Below, in pieces: positions 25,167 to 31,847 of a stretch of 31,847 bases of DNA (its first letter is position 1; every line of letters begins with the position of its first letter). The stretch is from JAPLDB01 sp038230515 (GTDB lineage: Bacteria; Bacteroidota; Bacteroidia; AKYH767-A; 2013-40CM-41-45), in contig JBBRND010000041.1 of assembly GCA_038230515.1 (NCBI GenBank), positions 1-31,847 on the forward strand, in the 5' to 3' direction. The translations under genes were made by a program, and so were the position numbers. Below the pieces are notes generated by a model. The model did no database searches. It saw nothing but the letters and a program-made list of their open reading frames with translations, and was not told where the DNA came from.

Positions 25167-26582
25167 ATGAATAAAAAACTATTTCTTCTTTTCGCTTTGG
25201 CGTTTGCGACCATGATGGTTCGGGCTTCAAGTGGTTATGATATTAAAGTACGTATTGTCGGTTTGCACGACACAGTTTGTTATCTCGGTAATCATTACGG
25301 AGACAAACAATATGTAAAAGATACTGTTCGCGTAGATCATGATGGTTGGGCTGAGTTCAAAGGCAAGGAAGCATTGCAGGGTGGAATTTATCTCGTGGTG
25401 ATGCCGAACAAAACTTATTTTGAAATTCTCATTACTGCTGAAGAACAGAAATTTTCAATTGAAACAGACACGCTTGATTTTGTAAACAAGTTTGAGGTGA
25501 AGGGTTCGCAGGAAAATAAATTGTTCAACGACCATCAACGGTTCATTGTAGCAAAAACAAAAGAATCACAAGCAGTGCGCGCCCGTTACGATGCGAACAA
25601 GGACAACAAGGATTCTGCAAAAATCTTGAAAGAAAAAATGACTGCTACAGATACTGAAGTAAAAGACTACCGTTTAAAACTGATGGCCGATCATCCAAAC
25701 AGTTTCATGGCGAAAATATTTATGGCAATGCGCGATCCTGAAGTGCCTGATGCACCAAAGGATGCAAAGGGAGTTGCGATTGACTCTGTATTCGGCTACC
25801 ATTATTACAAGCAGCACTTCTGGGATTATGTGGATTTCAATGACGATCGCTTATTGCGCACTCCCATTCTGCAAAATAAAATAAAAACCTACACCACTCA
25901 GCTTACTCCACAAATTCCGGATTCAATTATTGAAAGCGTGAACCTTATCATTGACAAAGCGGAAGTGAACAAAGAAGTTTTCAAATATTGTGTAGCCACA
26001 CTCGCCAATACTTATGAAACCAGCAACATCATGGGCTTTGACAAGGTGTTCGTAGATATTGCAGAGCGGTATTATCTTACAGATAAAGCATTCTGGGCTG
26101 ATGATTCGTTGAAAAAGAAAATTGAAGAGCGTGTCAATAAAATCAAACCCAATATTTTAGGAACTCCAGCGCACGATCTCATCATGCCTGATACATCGTT
26201 GAAGATGCACCGCCTTTATGATACAGATGCTGACTTCACGGTGGTCATGTTTTGGGATCCTACATGCAGCCATTGCAAAAAAGAAATTCCGTTGATGATT
26301 GCTTATTACGACAGCGTAAGAAAAGCCGGACTTAAACTTGAAATATTTGCCATCGGTATTGAATCGGATATGGATCTCTGGAAAAATTTTATTAAGGATA
26401 AAAATCTGAAATGGATAAACGTTTCCGATCTCTACAACAATACTCACTTCCGAGATTTTTACGACATCTACTCTACTCCTGTTATTTATCTGCTTGACGA
26501 CAAAAAGAGAATTATTGCGAAACGCCTCGACACCGAGAAGTTGCGCGACTTTATTGACAACTACAAGAAAATACAGAAGTGA
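25167..26582 (+). CDS. Thioredoxin-fold envelope protein (DUF4369 / DUF5106 / redoxin)
   Basis: A 471-residue protein with a Sec signal peptide (FLLFALAFATMMVRASS). Three regions follow: a DUF4369-type beta domain (about 22-115, GLHDTVCYLGNHYGDKQYVKDT), a helical DUF5106-like middle (about 215-325), and a TlpA/AhpC-like thioredoxin domain (about 330-471) with the redox pair CSHC at 367-370 in FWDPTCSHCKKEIP and the cis-Pro loop STPVIYLLD. It probably acts as a periplasmic thiol-disulphide reductase. Proteins of this arrangement are numerous in Bacteroidota. The start is the ATG at 25167 rather than the upstream TTG. Confidence 0.9.
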   Translation: MNKKLFLLFALAFATMMVRASSGYDIKVRIVGLHDTVCYLGNHYGDKQYVKDTVRVDHDGWAEFKGKEALQGGIYLVVMPNKTYFEILITAEEQKFSIETDTLDFVNKFEVKGSQENKLFNDHQRFIVAKTKESQAVRARYDANKDNKDSAKILKEKMTATDTEVKDYRLKLMADHPNSFMAKIFMAMRDPEVPDAPKDAKGVAIDSVFGYHYYKQHFWDYVDFNDDRLLRTPILQNKIKTYTTQLTPQIPDSIIESVNLIIDKAEVNKEVFKYCVATLANTYETSNIMGFDKVFVDIAERYYLTDKAFWADDSLKKKIEERVNKIKPNILGTPAHDLIMPDTSLKMHRLYDTDADFTVVMFWDPTCSHCKKEIPLMIAYYDSVRKAGLKLEIFAIGIESDMDLWKNFIKDKNLKWINVSDLYNNTHFRDFYDIYSTPVIYLLDDKKRIIAKRLDTEKLRDFIDNYKKIQK

Positions 26583-26627
26583 TGCGCGATGAATAATTTT
26601 CAATTTCTAAAAACTAAAACTTCCAAC

Positions 26628-27146
26628 ATGAAAAAATTAATTCTTCTTTCTTCCTGTCTTCTTCTCTCTGTTTTTTCGTTTGCTCAACATACTGTTGTAA
26701 TGAAAAACGGGGACAAGATGCAAGGGCTTGTTACTTCGCTCATCAATGGGATAATCGAAATTCAGAAAAACCAAACCGTCAGCAAAATAAATCTGACAGA
26801 AGTTTCTGAAATTATTTTTACTCCATCCGGTGATAAGCCAACAACGGAGATCGGTGAAAAGACAATGATTGCCGGTCCTTACAATATCCGTTACAAAGTT
26901 GCTGACCGCATAATCGTGAAGGTGCCGCGTATTGATAACCTCACCCAGAAAAAAGGAACCGTGGTTGTAAACGTATCTATCAACAAATATGGAAATGTAA
27001 TTAAAGCCATGCCCGGTGCGGCCGGCTCTACTACTTCTGATGAATACCTTTTAACAAAAGCAAAACAGGGAGCAGAGAGCGCCATCTTCGATAATATACC
27101 TACCGCTCCGCTTGAGCAAACGGGATACATTACGATTCCGTTCTGA
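26628..27146 (+). CDS. Secreted protein with TonB C-terminal-like domain
   Basis: A 172-residue protein with a signal peptide (ILLSSCLLLSVFSFAQ). The segment after it (about 20-70, VVMKNGDKMQGLVTSLINGIIEIQ) looks like a small beta domain. Residues about 85-172 resemble the TonB C-terminal fold: KGTVVVNVSINKYGNVIKAMPG and a closing QTGYITIPF. Unlike a true TonB there is no retained membrane anchor or proline-rich spacer, so it is unlikely to drive TonB-dependent transport and may be a detached TonB-C fold. It begins 45 bp after the thioredoxin-fold gene in the same direction, so co-transcription is likely. The ATG at 26628 fits the signal peptide. Confidence 0.8.
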   Translation: MKKLILLSSCLLLSVFSFAQHTVVMKNGDKMQGLVTSLINGIIEIQKNQTVSKINLTEVSEIIFTPSGDKPTTEIGEKTMIAGPYNIRYKVADRIIVKVPRIDNLTQKKGTVVVNVSINKYGNVIKAMPGAAGSTTSDEYLLTKAKQGAESAIFDNIPTAPLEQTGYITIPF

Positions 27147-27153
27147 TCTTCCC

Positions 27154-27846
27154 TTACACCTTCTTCTTCACCGTTACACTCACCACATCGCTCGGTATTC
27201 CCACTTCAAGATCGTCCACCACGTAGATGCCCATGTATTTCCACAGGTCGGTTTCTTTGGGCGGAGTAAGATCAGTGATGTCAATGAATATGGTCTTCGA
27301 AACAAATTTCATAAACACCATTCCCTTGCCGTCATTATGATCGGCATACAGGTTAAGCCCGCTGGTGCGCTGCTTCGTGTATTTTATTTTCGGGTTGCTC
27401 ACGTCAAGCGTAATAGCAAGAATAGGTTTCTTTGCTGAATTATCGTCAATAATATCAGCACCGATAATGCCCAGTGCTTCGCCCACGCTCTCGGTATAGC
27501 TAGCGCTGCCTTTTATGCGCTTTACAAAACCGCTGATAAGCGTAAAGATGCCCGCAGGAGTTGCAACAGGAGCCGCGCCAATGGTAATGACAGGCACTGC
27601 ACCAATGGGAGTGCCCACGGGTGCAATCATCAGCGTATCTTTAAACTTGGTAATATCCTGGCCGAAGGTGCGCACAGCATCCTGCAGATCGAGAATGTAC
27701 TGAACCATGGCAAGGAAGCCGGCTATAGCAGTTACTTCTACCGGAGTTATTCCTACTGATGGGGCAAAGCCGCCAATTTTTCCGCTGAAGGTTATCAGCC
27801 ATGCAAGACGATCATTGTCGTTTTGCGGTAAATAAGGTTTACGCAT
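27154..27846 (-). CDS. Unknown two-domain protein, module 2 effector candidate
   Basis: A 230-residue protein without signal peptide. It opens MRKPYLPQNDNDRLAWLITFSGK. Residues about 10-75 look helical and include VGITPVEVTAIAGF, echoing LGITQLEMDKAKGY in the module 1 protein. A Pro/Ala/Gly-rich hydrophobic link (about 75-105, IAPVGTPIGAVPVITIGAAP) and another helical piece follow. The last 80 residues look beta-rich and FN3-like (LNLYADHNDGKGMVFM to SVTVKKKV). I recall similar proteins as uncharacterised families in Bacteroidota; no function is known to me. It converges with the TonB-C-like gene (7 bp between stops). Upstream, 85 bp from its ATG, lies a 21-bp repeat array, and beyond that a LytTR gene. 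Confidence 0.8.
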   Translation of the reverse strand: MRKPYLPQNDNDRLAWLITFSGKIGGFAPSVGITPVEVTAIAGFLAMVQYILDLQDAVRTFGQDITKFKDTLMIAPVGTPIGAVPVITIGAAPVATPAGIFTLISGFVKRIKGSASYTESVGEALGIIGADIIDDNSAKKPILAITLDVSNPKIKYTKQRTSGLNLYADHNDGKGMVFMKFVSKTIFIDITDLTPPKETDLWKYMGIYVVDDLEVGIPSDVVSVTVKKKV

Positions 27847-27931
27847 AACTTTTTGAATTAAGGGTTATTGAATTTATACTTGATTTACTTAAATCCTTGT
27901 TTGCAGGGAAAAACTAAACATTGCTGCCGTG

Positions 27932-28183
27932 GCATAATCTCTTTTTATGAAAGCAGAAGATAATTTTACCGCAGAAGAAACTCTTTTTATCACCGCAGAA
28001 GATTCTGCCGCCATTCCGGAAAATCTTTTTATGGAGAAATAATCTTCTGCCGGGGCAGCAGAAACTCTTTTTATCGCGGCAGAAGATTTTGACTTCTCAG
28101 CAGAAGATATTTTTATGACAGCAGAATGTTTTTTTACTGCGGCAGAAAATCTTTTTCTGATGGCAGAGAATCTTTGCTCCCTG
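27932..28183. repeat. Twelve-unit 21-bp tandem array, module 2
   Basis: Twelve units keep a 21-bp register from 27932 to 28183. The plus-strand consensus is GCAGAA, two variable bases, TCTTTTTAT, then four variable bases. Units starting at 28058, 28079, 28100, 28121, 28142 and 28163 are the clearest. The units near 27974 carry compensating 3-bp shifts, the one at 27995 is partly self-palindromic (GCAGAAGATTCTGC), and the one at 28037 contains the motif inverted (ATCTTCTGC). A decayed unit may precede at 27911 and another follow at 28184. In the direction of the gene it precedes, the conserved core reads TTCTGC, compared with TTCAG in module 1. The 28184-28429 flank up to the LytTR gene has no supported gene. 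Confidence 0.9.
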
Positions 28184-28429
28184 TCAGCGGCTGAAAAACT
28201 ATTTCCTGAAACGTGCAACATCCTTTTATAAGTTTAAAAAACGAAGTGTAAAGATGCTAGGTACCCCGTGCGTTTTGTTGCGGAAAACATTTACATTCTC
28301 CCTTTCGGGGTTTACACTGGGATTATACGGGTTTACTTTTCCCTGTTGTTTCAGCCACGCGCTGCTTTCCTCGCCCCTACCTGCAACTGCCGTCACCAAA
28401 AAAAAGTGCAGCATCCGTAAATTCTTTTT

Positions 28430-28981
28430 TTAAGCGCTGCCGTTCACATTTTTCTCCTGCATACTCTCTTCTGTAGCGCGCGCATTCTCAGTGAGAGGTT
28501 GCACCTTGCTGACAGCTACTTTAAAAGTGGGAGATAGTGAAGCCACTCCATGCAAACGGTCTTTAAAATAACTGAGATACATTCCGCCAATGCTTACCGT
28601 ATCCGAAGGAATCATTTCCACATGTGCGGCTTTTCCCTTCACATATTTTTTTATAAAATTTCTGTTTACGATGTTGGAAATATGACAACGTATCATCTGG
28701 TCGTCAAAGCCGGAAGCGATAAACAGTTCTTCCAGCTCTCTCATTTCAATACTTACACTCCGCGTTTCATTCCTGTTTTTAAAATACAGCACTACATCAT
28801 TGCCGTCTGCTTTTATGTAACGTATCTCGCAGAGATAAAAAACTTCCTCTCCACCTTTTACAGGCAGAAACACCCTGCGACATTGCGCGCAGTAACCATT
28901 ATTATTGCAAGACACGAGGTGTGCTGTTAAAAAATACGTCCGGCAGAAAAAGAAAACAGGTTCCAGTTGTATAACACGCAA
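28430..28981 (-). CDS. Stand-alone LytTR DNA-binding regulator, module 2
   Basis: A LytTR-domain protein paralogous to the one at 14694-15197. Matching blocks: RRVFLPVKGGEEVFYLCEIRYIKAD, EMRELEELF, MIRCHISNIVNRNFIKKY, SDTVSIGGMYLSYFKDRL, then LSPTF just after the domain. There is no receiver domain. The start is uncertain because the frame has no ATG before the domain. TTG at 28981 gives 183 residues; GTG at 28915 gives 161 residues and lines up better with the paralogue. The end carries a polar tail (ENARATEESMQEKNVNGSA). Its gene points toward the 21-bp array and the unknown gene at 27154-27846, the same order as in module 1. Confidence 0.82.
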   Translation of the reverse strand: MRVIQLEPVFFFCRTYFLTAHLVSCNNNGYCAQCRRVFLPVKGGEEVFYLCEIRYIKADGNDVVLYFKNRNETRSVSIEMRELEELFIASGFDDQMIRCHISNIVNRNFIKKYVKGKAAHVEMIPSDTVSIGGMYLSYFKDRLHGVASLSPTFKVAVSKVQPLTENARATEESMQEKNVNGSA

Positions 28982-29147
28982 CTCTGCTTTTTATTTTATT
29001 TTTTTGAAAATATTTTTTCTGTTTGGTGGGAATGGAGGAGGAAGGGGGAGGAAGGGAGAGTAGTTATTCGGGTTCTTAAATAAAATAATTTTTGTTTCTT
29101 TGGGGAAACTAGATAAGGCGAAAAACTTTAATGCCCAAAAGTAACCC

Positions 29148-30074
29148 ATGTTAGAATCAATGAGTAAGGTTCTTGAGAAAATTCCGATTGACAAACTTTA
29201 TGATGATCTCTTTCATCCTAGCTTGAAAAGAGCAGGGAAAGCTTTATCAACAGTACTAGATTTAGGATTGACTGTTTTGTTACCTATTAAACTATTAAAT
29301 GAAAAAGCCAAGCTGAACTTTATTAGTAATATGAAAAGGTACGAGGAAAAACTTAGTGCAATGAATGAGGAAGAATTAATAGATGTCCCGGAATATATTG
29401 GTTTGCCGATTTTAGAAAAACTAACTTATATATCAGAATCATTTATTTCCGAAGCATTTATTAATCTATTAAGTACTGCCTCATCGGAAAAAACAATAGA
29501 TAGAGCACACCCCTCTTTTTTGTCAACCCTGAATGATTTATCCAGTGATGAAGCTAAAATTTTATTTAGATTAAAAGATAAAACGCACTTTCCCTTCATA
29601 GATATTTATGTTATTCGGGAACTTGAAAAGGTAAAAAAGCCTGCGCATATTGATATTAATGGCCCAAAAAAGAAAGAAGAAATTTTAGCATTACTTCAAT
29701 ACAATCTGCAGGATCGAAATACAACTCCCTTAAGAGCTGCATGGAATTTGACTGGAATAGAGAAAGAATGCGAACTACAGTTTCCTGAAAATATTGATCT
29801 TTATTTAAATAACTTCGAAAGACATAATCTAATTGAATTTAATCGAGATCAATTTGATCTAAGCGATATTTCCTTCTACGAAAACTTGGAAAATTATATT
29901 TATAAAGACATTCATGAAAGCTTCAGAAATGAAATAGGTGGTTCTGATACTTCGTCAGAAGACTTTAAATATAAGATTGATATTCGAAGAGGTGCTGCGC
30001 ACTTTACAGATTATGGAAGAATTTTCATAAGTGCATGTGTTTCTCAAATTAAATTGACTTTAAGTCAGACATAA
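29148..30074 (+). CDS. DUF4393 (Abi-alpha-like) protein
   Basis: A 308-residue protein resembling the DUF4393 family, whose members include Abi-alpha proteins linked to phage abortive infection. The match is mainly the block LEKLTYISESFISEAFINLL followed by HPSFLSTLNDLSSDEAKIL, where the family usually has an E-x-L-x-x-x-F-x-x-L-L pattern then HPSF-x-x-x-L-x-x-L-S-x-x-E-A. The N-terminus has a hydrophobic stretch (ALSTVLDLGLTVLLPIKLL, about 32-50) that could touch a membrane. Base composition is clearly more AT-rich than the core genes. It leads a co-directional group with a nuclease-like and a UDG-like gene, 31 bp before the nuclease gene. The defence role is inference from family and context. 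Confidence 0.7.
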   Translation: MLESMSKVLEKIPIDKLYDDLFHPSLKRAGKALSTVLDLGLTVLLPIKLLNEKAKLNFISNMKRYEEKLSAMNEEELIDVPEYIGLPILEKLTYISESFISEAFINLLSTASSEKTIDRAHPSFLSTLNDLSSDEAKILFRLKDKTHFPFIDIYVIRELEKVKKPAHIDINGPKKKEEILALLQYNLQDRNTTPLRAAWNLTGIEKECELQFPENIDLYLNNFERHNLIEFNRDQFDLSDISFYENLENYIYKDIHESFRNEIGGSDTSSEDFKYKIDIRRGAAHFTDYGRIFISACVSQIKLTLSQT

Positions 30075-30105
30075 CTGCACAGCTTTATTAGTAAAATTAG
30101 ATAAA

Positions 30106-30960
30106 ATGATAATTGACTTAAGTAGGAAGACTTTAAATGCGAAAAAAGAAATTACTGAAAAGGAACTTCAGGATTTGATCGTAAGAAATTTTGAATTTAT
30201 ATTTCCTGGACTTTTTTTGATTGATACCGAGATTGTATTGAAGGGAGATGTCAGATTATCCGGAATGAGCGGAAGAATCGACATTTTAGGATTAGATGAC
30301 AAAAAAGAAAACATTGTTGTTTTTGAATTAAAAAAAATGCATTGCAGTAACATCTTAATTCAAGCAATTGACTACTGTGATTTTATACAAGAAAACATTG
30401 AATCAATAGTTGGATCTTTTAGCAATGTAGATTCTGAAACAAAAAAGAAAATTTTAAAAAAAAATTTACCGCCCGAAATAATTCTAATTGCAAATTCATT
30501 TAATCATCCAGCCCTTAATAGAATTGAGAAAATCACAAATAAAGTGGAATTGTACACTTATCAGTTTTATGACAACTCTTTGTTAAGGATGGAATTAATT
30601 CGCACTAATCTTCCTTTTAGGCGTTTGATTGAGGTAAAGGCGGAAAAATTTAAAAGTAAAAATTTAGAAAATCATAGTGCATTCAGAATTATTATGGAAT
30701 TAATAAAATTAGGTTATGCAAGGGAAGGAGTACAATACCTCATTGCCAAAGAAAAAATAACAATTAATCCGCAATCATTTTTTAATAAATATATTGATTT
30801 CGTTTCAGGGCGAGGTGAGTTTCCATTTTCGAGAACGGAATTCTATTCGGACTTAAAAATGGACTCTAATTTTATTCAGGCAAAAAGTTCAATACGATTA
30901 AATGGCAAGGTGACAAGTGGATTTGAATTTAAAACGAGCGGATATGAGTTTAGATTATAA
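30106..30960 (+). CDS. NucS/DUF91-like PD-(D/E)XK endonuclease
   Basis: A 284-residue protein with a PD-(D/E)XK nuclease core near the N-terminus: EKELQDLIVRNFEFIFPGL, then GRIDILGLD (D59), then VVFELKKMH (E74-L-K76), followed by a helix QAIDYCDFIQENIES. The D-x14-E-x-K spacing fits the NucS/DUF91 nucleases, which cut mismatched or branched DNA. The C-terminal 130 residues look mixed and are not recognised. The gene is very AT-rich (for example 30421-30480 has only 15 G or C in 60) and is separated by 31 bp from the DUF4393 gene. It likely acts on DNA in repair or defence; the target is unknown. Confidence 0.82.
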   Translation: MIIDLSRKTLNAKKEITEKELQDLIVRNFEFIFPGLFLIDTEIVLKGDVRLSGMSGRIDILGLDDKKENIVVFELKKMHCSNILIQAIDYCDFIQENIESIVGSFSNVDSETKKKILKKNLPPEIILIANSFNHPALNRIEKITNKVELYTYQFYDNSLLRMELIRTNLPFRRLIEVKAEKFKSKNLENHSAFRIIMELIKLGYAREGVQYLIAKEKITINPQSFFNKYIDFVSGRGEFPFSRTEFYSDLKMDSNFIQAKSSIRLNGKVTSGFEFKTSGYEFRL

Positions 30961-31048
30961 ACTCACCTGATGAGTTTGCTTCTTGAATCCACTTCCTAAC
31001 AGGTTATGAAGTTCCTGTCAGATGTAAAAAATATTTACTCAAATCAAT

Positions 31049-31647
31049 ATGTTAATAGAAGATTTAAGGGCGGCCTTGGATGAATTTTTTAAAAGTAAAT
31101 CGTTTCCTAACCTTAATATCGAATTTCGTTCTCGCCTGATTAAAAATGGATTAGGTTTCTTTCCTTATGGCAGCGGTGTTTTGACAAACACAAATAAAAT
31201 TCCTGAAAACTGTTATTTATTTTTAGGACATGATTTTGGAAGTGTTGAATATGCTAATAGCATAATGCAATCGGGAGAAGAAAATAAAACTACTCTGCGC
31301 ATTTTATTAAAAGAACTTATTAGTAGAGAGTTAAAAGGTGAGGTTTTTTTATCAAATATTTTTATGGGTTTGAGGGAAGGAGAAAAGTCAAACATAAAAA
31401 AGTTCGCTGCTTTTGAAAATAAAGAATATAAACAATTATGCAAAAATTTTTTAGAGTTTCAAATTGAGAGCATAAAACCTTTTAGGATAATTACCTTAGA
31501 ACAAAGCCAGAAAAGTTTGTTCAAGAAAATTTAGGCAACGTTAAAACATTTAATATTCTCCACCCAAGCTTTCTATATGCTAATTTGAAAAGAAGCAAAA
31601 AGTGGAGAAGTATTGAAGAGATGAAAGCTTATTTGTTTAGCAAATGA
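31049..31647 (+). pseudogene. Uracil-DNA-glycosylase-like gene with a -1 frameshift
   Basis: The first frame (31049-31534) gives 161 residues with CYLFLGHDFGSVEYANSI, LSNIFMGLREG and FQIESIKPFRIITL, a pattern of the uracil-DNA glycosylase superfamily. It then ends abnormally as EQSQKSLFKKI. A second frame continues from about 31498 with TKPEKFVQENLGNVK, ILHPSFLYAN and KKWRSIEEMKAYLF, stopping at 31647. It restores the family's C-terminal H-P-S motif. One missing base near 31497-31500 (expected TTA GGA ACA, seen TTA GAA CA) joins both parts into about 199 residues. It is either a recently broken gene or a sequencing error. It belongs to the same AT-rich island as the two genes before it. Confidence 0.72.
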
Positions 31648-31694
31648 AGCATAACTCCGAAGATTCTATGTTAAGAACCAAGCAGAATTATATT

Positions 31695-31702
31695 TATTTT
31701 TG
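31695..31702 (+). promoter_or_regulatory. Possible -7 box beyond the insertion-sequence end
   Basis: TATTTTTG fits TAnnTTTG on the plus strand, but no gene follows in that direction. It lies in the 76-bp stretch between the UDG-like gene and the transposase stop, where an IS110 end or its non-coding RNA could be. Weak evidence. Confidence 0.25.
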
Positions 31703-31723
31703 CGTCTCAAATTTAGAACGACT

Positions 31724-31847
31724 TTAAGTCAGTTCGCAAGGGTCCGCTAAGGCGGGCTCTTTCTTTTTCTGGGTTTGATAGTTTGGATTGAATACTTCGT
31801 CTTTCTTCCACAGGATGTAAATTAGTTCCAACAATTTTCTTTGTACG
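31724..31847 (-). CDS. IS110-type transposase, C-terminal end only
   Basis: Reading the minus strand from the window edge gives VQRKLLELIYILWKKDEVFN, then PNYQTQKKKEPALADPCELT and a TAA at 31724-31726. The block V-Q-R-K-L-L-x-L-I-Y-x-L-W-K is typical of the C-terminus of IS110/IS116/IS902 transposases of Bacteroidota. These DEDD-type recombinases use a bridge RNA encoded in the element's non-coding ends. Only 40 residues are visible; the rest lies to the right of the window. A GC-rich hairpin (CCGC/GGCGG at about 31743-31755) lies in the 3' end of the frame. Confidence 0.7.
   Translation of the reverse strand, partial: VQRKLLELIYILWKKDEVFNPNYQTQKKKEPALADPCELT

Noticed and set aside
26628..27146. 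True TonB energy transducer
   Set aside because: There is a cleavable-looking signal peptide, no proline-rich spacer, and no exbB or exbD gene nearby.
27932..28183. CRISPR array
   Set aside because: Same reason: no spacers between units, units degenerate, and no cas gene.
28226..28414. Short minus-strand frame between LytTR gene 2 and array 2
   Set aside because: No family resemblance, no promoter or ribosome site, and no counterpart in module 1.
29016..29062. G-rich purine tract as a G-quadruplex or H-DNA element
   Set aside because: Runs of G are mostly two or three long with irregular spacing and the mirror symmetry is imperfect; it may simply mark the boundary of the AT-rich island.
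31724..31770. tRNA-like or rho-independent terminator sequence
   Set aside because: No cloverleaf can be formed, and the stretch is better explained as the 3' coding end of an IS110-type transposase.

Overview
The window looks like chromosomal DNA of a free-living member of the Bacteroidota, probably near the Chitinophagales/Sphingobacteriales. Four secreted proteins end in type IX secretion (T9SS) sorting domains. Several genes are preceded by the phylum's promoter form, TTTG-N19-TAnnTTTG or its TAnnTTTG part. Clear Shine-Dalgarno sites are rare. The core genes (typA, folP-cdaA, the DUF1599/DoxX pair, def, ruvX, hpd) are of Bacteroidota type.

Layout. 1-626 is non-coding, with a terminator and short dispersed or tandem repeats. 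627-4244 holds typA and an OmpA-like/TPR lipoprotein. 4486-14321 is a secretion and envelope region: a small T9SS protein, two M43 metalloproteases on either side of an orphan OmpR-type response regulator, a large TPR protein, a two-helix membrane protein and a beta-helix T9SS protein. 14694-16391 is a LytTR regulator, an 11-unit 21-bp tandem array and a cytoplasmic protein of unknown function. 16524-27146 is mostly housekeeping: a lipoprotein, a GNAT acetyltransferase, an RluA-type pseudouridine synthase, DoxX/BT_3928-like and DUF1599 proteins, folP-cdaA, a TPR lipoprotein, def, ruvX, hpd, a thioredoxin-fold protein and a TonB-C-like protein. 27154-28981 repeats the LytTR / 21-bp array / unknown-protein arrangement on the minus strand with diverged sequence. 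From 29148 the DNA becomes AT-rich and holds a DUF4393 (Abi-alpha-like) protein, a NucS/DUF91-like nuclease, a frameshifted uracil-DNA-glycosylase-like gene and the C-terminal end of an IS110-type transposase running off the window.

The strongest candidate for an undescribed system is the twofold module of stand-alone LytTR regulator, in-register 21-bp repeat array, and unknown protein. Gene order and orientation are the same in both copies, and the array lies about 85-93 bp upstream of the effector gene in both. The two regulators are clearly paralogous and the two effectors look distantly related, yet the repeat units differ. This suggests a self-contained regulator/operator-array/effector cassette that has duplicated and diverged. 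The AT-rich end is a second accessory area, probably a small defence or DNA-processing island next to an insertion sequence.
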